From the NCBI GenBank assembly GCA_019418225.1, contig DYCF01000014.1:38296-102295 (forward strand): 64,000 nucleotides of DNA, read 5' to 3'. Origin of the DNA: Clostridiales bacterium. Its GTDB lineage: Bacteria > Bacillota > Clostridia > Lachnospirales > Cellulosilyticaceae. A program made the position numbers and the translations under genes. The notes beneath the pieces are model-generated. The model worked only from the letters and a program-made list of their open reading frames with translations, did no database searches and was not told the DNA's origin. Below are positions 26,794-34,785 of this stretch, in pieces. Positions within the stretch are counted from its first letter, which is position 1. Each line of letters starts with the position of its first letter.

Positions 26794-27438
26794 ATGGAAC
26801 AAGTAACGTTTGCACTTGCAAAAGGAAGATTAGCTAAGCAAGCTATGGGATTATTAAAAGAACTAGGAATTACTTGTAAGGAGATGGAAGAAGAAAGCAG
26901 AAAACTACTTTTTACAAGTGATGATGGCAAATATCGCTTCTTTTTATCAAAAGCATCTGATGTGCCTACTTATGTTGATTATGGTGTGGCAGATATAGGG
27001 ATTGTTGGGAAAGATACGATTTTAGAGGAAAATCGTTCTGTATATGAAGTATTAGATTTAGGCTTTGGGGCATGTAAGATGGCAGTAGCAGGAAAACCTG
27101 AAATGAAAGAACTTTTAGAGTCCGGAAAATTTATTCGTGTAGCAACAAAATATCCAACCATTGCAAAAAGCTATTTTGAAAAATTTCATCGTCCTGTTGA
27201 AATTATTAAATTAAATGGTTCAGTAGAGTTAGGTCCTATTGTAGGTCTATCAGATGTGATTGTGGATATTGTAGAAAGTGGGAAAACCCTTCAGGAAAAT
27301 GGGCTTGTAGTACTTGCAGATATTGAACCACTTTCGGCAAGATGCATCGTAAATACTGCAAGTATGAAAGTTAAACATGATGCGATTCGTAATTTACTTA
27401 ATAATATTGAGGACTTAAGGAGGAAAGCAGATGCTTAA
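26794..27438 (+). CDS. hisG: ATP phosphoribosyltransferase, short form
   Basis: A 214-residue catalytic subunit. The length and missing C-terminal regulatory domain define the short form, which needs HisZ. The N-terminus FALAKGRLAKQAM and the PRPP-binding region GSVELGPIVGLSDVIVDIVESGKTL are typical. It joins ATP and PRPP to start the histidine pathway. AGGGAGGG precedes the ATG. Its end overlaps the start of hisD by 8 bp. Confidence 0.95.
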   Translation: MEQVTFALAKGRLAKQAMGLLKELGITCKEMEEESRKLLFTSDDGKYRFFLSKASDVPTYVDYGVADIGIVGKDTILEENRSVYEVLDLGFGACKMAVAGKPEMKELLESGKFIRVATKYPTIAKSYFEKFHRPVEIIKLNGSVELGPIVGLSDVIVDIVESGKTLQENGLVVLADIEPLSARCIVNTASMKVKHDAIRNLLNNIEDLRRKADA

Positions 27439-28732
27439 AATAATTGAAACAGAAGGGGCAAAACAAGAATTTTTAGAAACACTTAAAGTACGTGGCAATA
27501 TGGATACGAGCAAGTTTGCACTTGCAGCAAAAGAGATTGTGGAAGCAGTTCGTACTAAAGGAGATACTGCTTTATTTGAATATACAGCAAAATGGGATTG
27601 CAAAGAGATTACACCAGAAAATGTACGTGTAAGTAAAGAGGAGATGCAAAGTGCTTTTGAAGGCTTAGAAGAAGATTTACAAAAGGCCATGCTTTGTTCC
27701 GCAAAACGTATTACGGATTTTCATGAAAAACAGAAACAAAATACATGGTTAGATATTAAAGACAATGGCGAAATTTTAGGGCAACGTGTAACACCACTTG
27801 AAATAGCTGGTGTATATGTACCAGGGGGGAAGGCGGCTTATCCTTCATCTGTTCTAATGAATGTGATTCCAGCTAAGGTAGCTGGGGTAAAACGTATTGT
27901 GATGACAACACCTGCTTCTAAAGATGGTACATTAACTCAAGAAGTACTTGCAGCAGCCTATATTGCCGGTGTAGATGAAGTTTATAAAATAGGTGGAGCA
28001 CAAGCTATAGCAGCTTTAGCTTATGGAACAGAGACTATTCCGAAAGTAGATAAAATCGTAGGACCTGGTAATATTTATGTGGCGATTGCTAAACGTGAAG
28101 TATTTGGTCATGTAAGTATTGATTCGATAGCAGGCCCAAGTGAAATTTTAATTGTAGCTGATGAAAGTGCTAACCCTACGTTTGTAGCAGCGGATTTACT
28201 TTCTCAAGCAGAGCATGATGAATTAGCTTCAGCTGTACTCATTACAACAAGCAAAGAATTAGCCAATCAAGTAGTGAAGAAAGTGGCTGAATTCGTAGAA
28301 ACAATGCCTCGTAAGGCAATTTTAAATGAGTCTTTAAATAATTATTGTGCCATTGTTTTAGTAGAAAATATAGAAGAAGCTTGTAAGCTTTCAAATCAAA
28401 TTGCACCAGAACACTTAGAGCTTGCAGTATCAGCACCATTTGAAGCACTGACTAGAATTACAAATGCAGGCGCTATTTTCTTAGGTCATTATACACCAGA
28501 GCCAGTAGGTGATTATATGGCAGGACCTAACCATGTACTGCCAACCAATGGTACGGCTAGATTTTTCTCACCACTTGGTGTAGATGATTTTGTAAAGAAA
28601 AGTAGTGTCTTATCCTTTACAAGAGATGCCTTACTGCCACTTGGTGAAGGTATTGTAAAATTTGCAGAGAGTGAAAGACTTTTTGCTCATGCGCTTTCTG
28701 TAAAAGTCAGATTAGATGAAGAGGTGAAATGA
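27431..28732 (+). CDS. hisD: Histidinol dehydrogenase
   Basis: A 433-residue zinc enzyme that oxidises histidinol to histidine in two NAD-dependent steps, the end of the pathway. Family signatures present are VYVPGGKAAYPSSVLM, GPGNIYVAIAKR, DSIAGPSEILIVAD and SQAEHDELASA, with the Zn-binding His and Gln residues within the last one. HisD overlaps hisG at its start and hisC at its end (ATGA), so it is tightly coupled within the operon. Confidence 0.96.
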   Translation: MLKIIETEGAKQEFLETLKVRGNMDTSKFALAAKEIVEAVRTKGDTALFEYTAKWDCKEITPENVRVSKEEMQSAFEGLEEDLQKAMLCSAKRITDFHEKQKQNTWLDIKDNGEILGQRVTPLEIAGVYVPGGKAAYPSSVLMNVIPAKVAGVKRIVMTTPASKDGTLTQEVLAAAYIAGVDEVYKIGGAQAIAALAYGTETIPKVDKIVGPGNIYVAIAKREVFGHVSIDSIAGPSEILIVADESANPTFVAADLLSQAEHDELASAVLITTSKELANQVVKKVAEFVETMPRKAILNESLNNYCAIVLVENIEEACKLSNQIAPEHLELAVSAPFEALTRITNAGAIFLGHYTPEPVGDYMAGPNHVLPTNGTARFFSPLGVDDFVKKSSVLSFTRDALLPLGEGIVKFAESERLFAHALSVKVRLDEEVK

Positions 28733-29784
28733 TGAGATTTTTAAGACCTAGATTTCGAGACTTAAAGCCTTATCACAGTGCTTATGTGACAGAAGGTGTT
28801 ATCTTAAATGCAAATGAAAGCCCTTATAAGGCACCAGAAGGTTTAGTACAGCATATGCAAAAATGGCTTTCAACTGAAATGCTCAGCTGTCGCTATCCAG
28901 ATACAGATAGCTTAAAATTAAGTGCGGCACTAGCAGACAACTTTGGCGTAGATGTACGAAATATTGTATGTGGTGTAGGATCTGATGAACTTATTGACTG
29001 TATCTTAAGCAGTACGATTGAAAATGATGACAAGGTAATGATGCCTTATCCGTCATTTAGCATGTATGCACAATTTAGTATTTTAAACAGTGCAAGTTTA
29101 ATTAAGGTACCATTAACGGCAGACTTTACTTATGATGTAGCAGCATTTATTGAGAGTGTTCAAAGGCATCAGCCTAAGGTTATATTTATTTGTAATCCTA
29201 ATAATCCTACAGGATGCATTATGGCTAAGGAAGATATTAAGCGTATTCTAGAAGTAGCTAAGGGACTTGTGGTGGTAGATGAGGCTTATGCGGAGTTTGA
29301 TGACTGCAAAGAAAGCGCAATATCTTTTATTAAAGAATATAGCAATCTTATTGTTTTAAAAACATTTTCAAAAGCGTATGCCTTAGCAGGGGCTCGTGTA
29401 GGTTATGGCATTGCTTGCTCAGAAGTCATAGATCTTATCAATACCGTACGTGTACCTTATAATTTAAGTATTTTTTCACAGGAAGCAGCGTTTTGGGCTA
29501 TAGCAAACAAAGCACTTTATAAAGAAAACATTACAAAGATTATAGCAGAACGTTCAGTACTTGAAAAAGGACTTCAAGCTTTAGGCATTAAAACATATCC
29601 ATCACATGCTAACTTTATTTGGTGTGAGCTTAAAGCGGGGATTTTTGAAGCCTTAGAAAAGAGGCAAATTTATATTCGCAAAATGAATGTAGAAGATAAA
29701 CCATATTACCGTATTACGGTAGGTACACCAGCGGAAAATCAAATGCTGTTAAAGGCCCTTAAAGAAATGGAGACAGTTCTTTAA
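28729..29784 (+). CDS. hisC: Histidinol-phosphate aminotransferase
   Basis: A 351-residue fold-type I PLP enzyme. The PLP-binding lysine is Lys215 in TFSKAYALAGARVGYG; NPNNPTG and VVDEAYAEF are also present. It converts imidazole acetol phosphate to histidinol phosphate. The start ATG overlaps the stop of hisD; a second ATG directly follows, and either may be used. Confidence 0.95.
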   Translation: MMRFLRPRFRDLKPYHSAYVTEGVILNANESPYKAPEGLVQHMQKWLSTEMLSCRYPDTDSLKLSAALADNFGVDVRNIVCGVGSDELIDCILSSTIENDDKVMMPYPSFSMYAQFSILNSASLIKVPLTADFTYDVAAFIESVQRHQPKVIFICNPNNPTGCIMAKEDIKRILEVAKGLVVVDEAYAEFDDCKESAISFIKEYSNLIVLKTFSKAYALAGARVGYGIACSEVIDLINTVRVPYNLSIFSQEAAFWAIANKALYKENITKIIAERSVLEKGLQALGIKTYPSHANFIWCELKAGIFEALEKRQIYIRKMNVEDKPYYRITVGTPAENQMLLKALKEMETVL

Positions 29785-29865
29785 AATAGACGTTTAAGCT
29801 AGAGGATTTTTAAAATTAGAGATAATAAAATGCATGAAAATAAGGGTAAGAGGAGGAAACAGGAG

Positions 29866-30456
29866 ATGAGACGTGCGGCAATTGGGCGTGATACGGCGGA
29901 AACAAGGATTAATCTTAGTTTAAACCTTGATGGTGAGGGGACTGTGAAAGTGACAACAGGTATCGGTTTTTTCGATCATATGCTCACACATATAGGTAAA
30001 CATTCACTAAGTGATTTAGTCGTAAATGCAGAAGGCGATTTACAAGTAGATTGCCATCATACTGTAGAAGATGTGGGGATTGTATTAGGTCAGGCTATCA
30101 AACAAGCACTTGGGAATAAGGAAGGAATTAACCGTTATGGTCAGGCCATTATCCCTATGGATGAAGCACTTATTTTATGTGCGATTGACTTATCAGGACG
30201 TCCTTATATTGATGTAGATACACCTTTTACAACAGATCGAATTGGAGATTTTGATACAGAAATGGTAGAGGAATTTTTCCGTGCAGTTGGTGTAAATGCA
30301 GGGATGAATCTTCATATACAGGTACTTCGTGGGAAGAATAATCATCATATTGTAGAAGGTATGTGCAAAGCTTTTGCAAAAGCATTATTACAGGCAGTTA
30401 CCTTAAATCCACGTATTAAGGGTGTACCTTCTACAAAGGGGATGCTAGAGGTCTAG
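29866..30456 (+). CDS. hisB: Imidazoleglycerol-phosphate dehydratase
   Basis: A 196-residue monofunctional dehydratase. Signatures GFFDHMLTHIG, DCHHTVEDVG and the second metal site GKNNHHIVEG give the di-manganese ligands. The ATG at 29866 is chosen because AGGAGGAAACAGGAG stands directly before it; the earlier in-frame ATG at 29830 would place that site inside the gene and add 12 basic residues not seen in the family. The fused histidinol phosphatase of enteric HisB is absent. Confidence 0.95.
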   Translation: MRRAAIGRDTAETRINLSLNLDGEGTVKVTTGIGFFDHMLTHIGKHSLSDLVVNAEGDLQVDCHHTVEDVGIVLGQAIKQALGNKEGINRYGQAIIPMDEALILCAIDLSGRPYIDVDTPFTTDRIGDFDTEMVEEFFRAVGVNAGMNLHIQVLRGKNNHHIVEGMCKAFAKALLQAVTLNPRIKGVPSTKGMLEV

Positions 30457-30474
30457 AAAGATAGGAGGCAGGAA

Positions 30475-31107
30475 ATGAAAATTGTAATTATAGATTATGG
30501 CATGGGAAATTTAAAGAGTGTCCAAAAGGCATTTGCAGCCTTGAATTTTGAAGCGGAGATTACACATGATCCTAAAGTTATTCAAAATGCACATAAGGTT
30601 GTATTACCCGGTGTAGGTGCGTTTAGAGATGCAATTAATCAGCTTAACGAAACAGGACTTACAGAAGCTATTCATCAGGCAGTTAAAGCAGGAAAGCCTT
30701 TCTTAGGCATTTGCCTCGGCATGCAGCTTTTATTTGATAAAAGTTATGAGTATGGTGAGTATGAAGGCCTAAAAATATTACCAGGCGAAATTATAAAGTT
30801 TAGAGAAGAAGATATGCACCAGGTAAATGGAGAAATGCTTAAAGTACCACATATGGGATGGAATACTTTAGAATTTACAAAGAAATCACCATTATTTGAA
30901 GGGCTTAAAGATGAAAGTAGTGTATATTTTGTCCATTCGTATTATTTGCAGACAACAGCTGATATTGTAAGCAGTTATACAACCTACGGGACGCGCATTG
31001 CCGTTTCAGCTCAAAAGGATAATGTGTATGCAACACAGTTCCATCCTGAAAAAAGTGGGGATGTAGGACTTCAAATATTAAGAAACTTCGGAGGGTTAAA
31101 AGGATGA
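30475..31107 (+). CDS. hisH: Imidazole glycerol phosphate synthase, glutamine amidotransferase subunit
   Basis: A 210-residue class I glutamine amidotransferase. The nucleophile is Cys80 in GICLGMQLLF; the His-Glu pair lies in QFHPEKSG near the C-terminus. It makes ammonia from glutamine and channels it to HisF. AGGAGGC precedes the ATG. Its end overlaps hisA by 4 bp. Confidence 0.95.
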   Translation: MKIVIIDYGMGNLKSVQKAFAALNFEAEITHDPKVIQNAHKVVLPGVGAFRDAINQLNETGLTEAIHQAVKAGKPFLGICLGMQLLFDKSYEYGEYEGLKILPGEIIKFREEDMHQVNGEMLKVPHMGWNTLEFTKKSPLFEGLKDESSVYFVHSYYLQTTADIVSSYTTYGTRIAVSAQKDNVYATQFHPEKSGDVGLQILRNFGGLKG

Positions 31108-31820
31108 AACTTTATCCAGCAATAGACTTAAAAGATGGTCAATGTGTCAGATTGCTACAAGGCGATTACAATGAGGTAACGGTTTATGGTAAAAATCCTG
31201 CTGAAATGGCAAAAAAATGGGAACGCCTTGGTGGTGCTTATTTGCACATTGTAGATTTAGATGGGGCCAAAGCAGGAGAAAGTAAAAATGCAAAGGCTGT
31301 AGCAGAGATTGTAGATGCAATCCAAATTCCGATAGAGCTTGGTGGTGGTATTCGCAATATAGCACAAATTAAGGCACAGTTAGATTGTGGTGTAGACCGT
31401 GTCATCTTAGGCAGTGCAGCCATTAAAAATCGTGCCCTTGTAAAGGAAGCTATCGAAACATTTGGGCCAGAACGCATTGTCGTAGGTGTAGATGCAAAAA
31501 ATGGGCAAGTCGCAATTGAAGGGTGGCTTGAAGTCACGAATACCTCAGCACTTGATTTTTGCAAAGAGTTAGAGGTTATGGGTGTGAAAACAGTTATTTA
31601 TACAGATATTTCAAAAGATGGTATGATGCAAGGACCTAATATTGAAGAAACAAAGAAACTTGTAGATGAAACTAATTTACAAATTATAGCATCAGGTGGT
31701 GTCTCTTGTATGGCAGATCTTGAGAGACTGGAACAAATTCATGTACATGGTGCAATTATTGGAAAAGCCATTTATATAGGTGCAATTGACTTAGAAGAAG
31801 CAGCAAAGCGTTTTAGTTAG
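31104..31820 (+). CDS. hisA: Phosphoribosylformimino-5-aminoimidazole carboxamide ribotide isomerase
   Basis: A 238-residue TIM-barrel isomerase. It starts MKLYPAIDLKDGQCVRLLQG, with the catalytic Asp8; the second catalytic Asp is in YTDISKDGMMQGPN. The phosphate-binding loops GGGIR and ASGGVS are present. It overlaps hisH and is followed 11 bp later by the homologous hisF. Confidence 0.96.
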   Translation: MKLYPAIDLKDGQCVRLLQGDYNEVTVYGKNPAEMAKKWERLGGAYLHIVDLDGAKAGESKNAKAVAEIVDAIQIPIELGGGIRNIAQIKAQLDCGVDRVILGSAAIKNRALVKEAIETFGPERIVVGVDAKNGQVAIEGWLEVTNTSALDFCKELEVMGVKTVIYTDISKDGMMQGPNIEETKKLVDETNLQIIASGGVSCMADLERLEQIHVHGAIIGKAIYIGAIDLEEAAKRFS

Positions 31821-31831
31821 GAGGTGGCAAG

Positions 31832-32593
31832 ATGCTCAGTAAACGTATTATTCCTTGTTTAGATGTAAAAGGTGGCCGGGTTGTAAAAGGGGTTAACTTT
31901 GTAAACTTAATTGATGCAGGGGACCCTGTTAAAATTGCTAAGGCTTACAGTGATGCTGGCGCTGATGAAGTTGTATTTTTAGATATTACAGCTTCATCAG
32001 ACGAGCGAAATATTATTTTAGATGTTGTGGAAAAGACGGCACAAGAAGTTTTTATTCCATTAACTGTAGGTGGTGGTGTAAGAAGCATTGAAGATATTCG
32101 TAATATTTTAAGTGCAGGCGCAGATAAGATTGGCATGAATTCAGCAGCTATTAAAGATCCAAGTCTTATTAACAAGGGTGCAGAACGCTTTGGTAATCAG
32201 TGCATTGTTGTAGCCATTGATGCAAAACGCAGATTGGATGGGAGCGGTTTTGAAGTTTATATTCATGGTGGACGTATTCCGACAGGCATTGATGCCATCG
32301 CATGGGCGAAAGAAGCTGAAAAACGTGGTGCAGGAGAAATACTTTTAACAAGTATGAATGCAGATGGCACAAAAAAAGGTTATGACCTTGCTCTTACACG
32401 TGCAGTAAGCGAAGCTGTTAATATTCCCGTTATTGCATCAGGTGGCGCAGGGAACAAAGCCCACTTTTTAGAAGCATTTGAAGAAGGTAAAGCAGATGCA
32501 GCACTGGCAGCTTCTTTATTCCACTTTAAAGAATTGGAAATTAAAGATTTAAAGACTTATTTAAGGGCAAATAATATACCCGTTCGCTTATAG
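31832..32593 (+). CDS. hisF: Imidazole glycerol phosphate synthase, cyclase subunit
   Basis: A 253-residue TIM barrel homologous to HisA. It begins LSKRIIPCLDVKGGRVVKG with catalytic Asp11; the second catalytic Asp is in LTSMNADGTKKGYD. With HisH it makes imidazole glycerol phosphate and AICAR. AGGAGGTGG precedes the ATG. Confidence 0.96.
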   Translation: MLSKRIIPCLDVKGGRVVKGVNFVNLIDAGDPVKIAKAYSDAGADEVVFLDITASSDERNIILDVVEKTAQEVFIPLTVGGGVRSIEDIRNILSAGADKIGMNSAAIKDPSLINKGAERFGNQCIVVAIDAKRRLDGSGFEVYIHGGRIPTGIDAIAWAKEAEKRGAGEILLTSMNADGTKKGYDLALTRAVSEAVNIPVIASGGAGNKAHFLEAFEEGKADAALAASLFHFKELEIKDLKTYLRANNIPVRL

Positions 32594-32664
32594 TATAGCG
32601 TCGCAGGAATAAGGCAGTAATAAGTAGATAGACATAGGAAAAGGCATATTTAGGAGGAGAAGAC

Positions 32665-33318
32665 ATGAATCAAGCAGAATTTATCAAAGAAGTTAAATTT
32701 GACGAAAAGGGGCTCGTACCAGTTATTGCACAGGATTTACATTCTAAAAAGGTAAGAATGCTTGCTTATATGAACGAGGAGGCACTTCGTAAAACTTTAG
32801 AAACAGGGAAAGTACACTACTATAGCAGAAGTAGACAATCTCTTTGGCTTAAAGGTGAAACATCATCACACTATCAATATTTAAAGAGTATTAGTATAGA
32901 TTGTGATGGCGATACATTGCTTCTTCAAATCGAGCAAGCTGGTGGGATTTCTTGTCATACAGGACACTCAAGCTGTTTTTATCGTGAACTAAAAGATGAC
33001 TTAGTTGTAGCTGAACAAATCAAAACAGAAGGCAAGGAAGAAAAAGGAATGCTTTCAGAACTTTATGATGTCATTAGTGATCGTAAGGCAAATCCAAAAG
33101 AAGGTTCCTATACAAATTATTTATTTGATAAAGGACTTAATAAAATTCTTAAAAAAGTTGGCGAAGAATGTACAGAAGTTATTATTGCGGCTAAAGAAGA
33201 GGATTACAAAGAGATTACCTTTGAAATTGCAGATTTAATGTATCATCTTACGGTTATGATGGCTGAAAAAGGTTTAACATGGGAAGAGGTTGCAGAAGAA
33301 CTTGCAAAAAGAAAATAG
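32665..33318 (+). CDS. hisIE: Phosphoribosyl-AMP cyclohydrolase / phosphoribosyl-ATP pyrophosphatase
   Basis: A 217-residue bifunctional enzyme. The N-terminal HisI half (1-about 115) has YYSRSRQSLWLKGETSSHYQ and CHTGHSSCFY, which supply the Mg and Zn sites. The C-terminal HisE half (about 128-217) has the MazG-like GEECTEVIIAAKEEDY. It performs steps two and three of the pathway. AGGAGGAGA precedes the ATG. It ends the his operon. No histidinol-phosphatase gene is in the cluster. Confidence 0.96.
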   Translation: MNQAEFIKEVKFDEKGLVPVIAQDLHSKKVRMLAYMNEEALRKTLETGKVHYYSRSRQSLWLKGETSSHYQYLKSISIDCDGDTLLLQIEQAGGISCHTGHSSCFYRELKDDLVVAEQIKTEGKEEKGMLSELYDVISDRKANPKEGSYTNYLFDKGLNKILKKVGEECTEVIIAAKEEDYKEITFEIADLMYHLTVMMAEKGLTWEEVAEELAKRK

Positions 33319-33420
33319 TAATAAACATAAAAATGGATAGATGTATAAAAAAAATGGTTAAGAGTGGTGGAAATAAGTTATAATAATAGGAGAATTTATT
33401 TGACATAAGGAGTAAACAGC

Positions 33421-34413
33421 ATGAATAAACCTAAAGTTTGTATTATTTTTACCGGTGGAACAATTTCAATGACTGTAGATGAGGAGATTGGTGCAGCCAT
33501 TCCTACTTTATCAGGAGAACAAATTTTATCAATGGTTTATAACATTGATAAAATTGCAGATATTGAAGTGGTGAATTTCTCCGAAATTCCAGGCCCACAT
33601 ATGACCATTAATAAACTTTTAGAGCTTAAAAAGTTAATTATAGAAAAGCTTAATGAAGAAGATATTACAGGTGTAATTGTAACCCATGGGACAGATACGT
33701 TAGAGGAAACAGCTTATTTCTTAGATTTAACAATAAATCATGAAAAGCCTGTTGTCGTAGTAGGTGCCATGCGTAGTAGTTCAGAACTCGGATATGATGG
33801 TTCAAGTAATTTAGCTGCCGCAGTGTGTACAGCTATCTCACCTAAGGCCCAAAATAAAGGCGTACTCGTTGTGCTTAACAACGAGGTGAATGCAGCAGCA
33901 GAGGTTACCAAAACAAATACGCTTTCGCTCAATACATTCCAGTCACCTTATGGACCACTTGGTATTATTGATACGAATGACTTTATTGTGTATCGCGATA
34001 TTGCTTACCGCCAACATATTGATACAGATGTTGTAGAACGTAAAGTAGATCTTATTAAGGCCGTACTTGATATGGATGAACGTTTTATTCGCAGTAGTGT
34101 TGATCTTGGGGCAGTAGGCATTGTCATTGAAGCAATGGGAAGAGGTAATGTCTCTCCTAAAATGCTAGAAGGCATTCGTTATGCAATTGATAAAGGGGTA
34201 GTTGTTGTGATTGTTTCTAGATGTAACTCAGGACGTGTTTTTGAAAGCTATGGTTATGCAGGCGGTGGCAAAGAACTTTCTGATCTCGGTGTGATTATGG
34301 GCAGTGATATGCGTGGACCTAAAGCACGTCTTAAACTTATGTTAGCACTAGGAAAAACAAAAGATATCAATAAGATTCATGAAATTTTTAAAGAAGAAAA
34401 TTATGATTTATAA
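33421..34413 (+). CDS. L-asparaginase
   Basis: A 330-residue type I/II asparaginase. The nucleophile loop is FTGGTISM (Thr14 region), and the second Thr motif is THGTDTLEET (88-97). No signal peptide is seen, so it is cytoplasmic. It splits asparagine to aspartate and ammonia. It has its own AAGGAG site and spacer of about 100 bp after hisIE; a stand-alone unit ended by a terminator is likely. Confidence 0.93.
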   Translation: MNKPKVCIIFTGGTISMTVDEEIGAAIPTLSGEQILSMVYNIDKIADIEVVNFSEIPGPHMTINKLLELKKLIIEKLNEEDITGVIVTHGTDTLEETAYFLDLTINHEKPVVVVGAMRSSSELGYDGSSNLAAAVCTAISPKAQNKGVLVVLNNEVNAAAEVTKTNTLSLNTFQSPYGPLGIIDTNDFIVYRDIAYRQHIDTDVVERKVDLIKAVLDMDERFIRSSVDLGAVGIVIEAMGRGNVSPKMLEGIRYAIDKGVVVVIVSRCNSGRVFESYGYAGGGKELSDLGVIMGSDMRGPKARLKLMLALGKTKDINKIHEIFKEENYDL

Positions 34414-34440
34414 CAGATAAATAATAAATAGTTGTAAACA

Positions 34441-34485
34441 AAGCTTGTTAGATCTTAGCAAAATAAGACCTGATAAGCTTTTTTT
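34441..34485 (+). terminator. Terminator after the asparaginase
   Basis: AAGCTTGTTAGATCTTA (34441-34457) pairs with 34464-34480 with G-U pairs; a run of seven T follows. Confidence 0.9.
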
Positions 34486-34570
34486 GAGTAGAAGATTTCT
34501 ATTTTTAATCTTCTTACGCCTAGGAATGTTGCATAAGCCTTAGCGTAAATAGGATTATGTAGCATCAGCA

Positions 34571-34590
34571 ATAACTTATATACAAGTTAT
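34571..34590. repeat. Inverted repeat upstream of the xylanase promoter
   Basis: ATAACTT (34571-34577) and AAGTTAT (34584-34590) flank six bases, about 30 bp before the -35 box; possible regulator site. Confidence 0.35.
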
Positions 34591-34620
34591 GTTAATTTTA
34601 TTTACATTTTAGTAAAATAG

Positions 34621-34650
34621 TGAACAAAAATATGAAGAATATATTATAAT
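34621..34650 (+). promoter_or_regulatory. Promoter of the xylanase gene
   Basis: TGAACA (34621-34626), an 18-bp spacer and a perfect TATAAT (34645-34650). The transcript would have a leader of about 130 bases before the ATG. Confidence 0.55.
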
Positions 34651-34716
34651 CAAAAAAGCACATGTGCACAATGTGAAACGTTATTTACACGATTTTTAAA
34701 GCTAATTTGCATATTA

Positions 34717-34736
34717 AGTTTAGAATATTCTAAACT
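34717..34736. promoter_or_regulatory. 20-bp perfect palindrome in the xylanase leader
   Basis: AGTTTAGAAT followed by its exact reverse complement, 50 bp before the xylanase ATG and downstream of the promoter. The half-sites AGTTTA/TAAACT resemble those of ROK-type xylose repressors (XylR). A roadblock operator for xylan-responsive control is plausible. Confidence 0.5.
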
Positions 34737-34785
34737 AATAAAGAAAAAACTAAAATGAGTATGTAAACAGATAGGGGGGCATTTT

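Noticed and set aside
29830..29866. Start of hisB at ATG 29830
   Set aside because: The AGGAGG ribosome-binding site would be inside the gene, and the family begins at the later ATG.
34655..34700. CcpA cre site before the xylanase (TGTGAAACGTTATTTACA)
   Set aside because: It resembles cre but the spacing is off by one or two bases from the consensus, so I do not call it.
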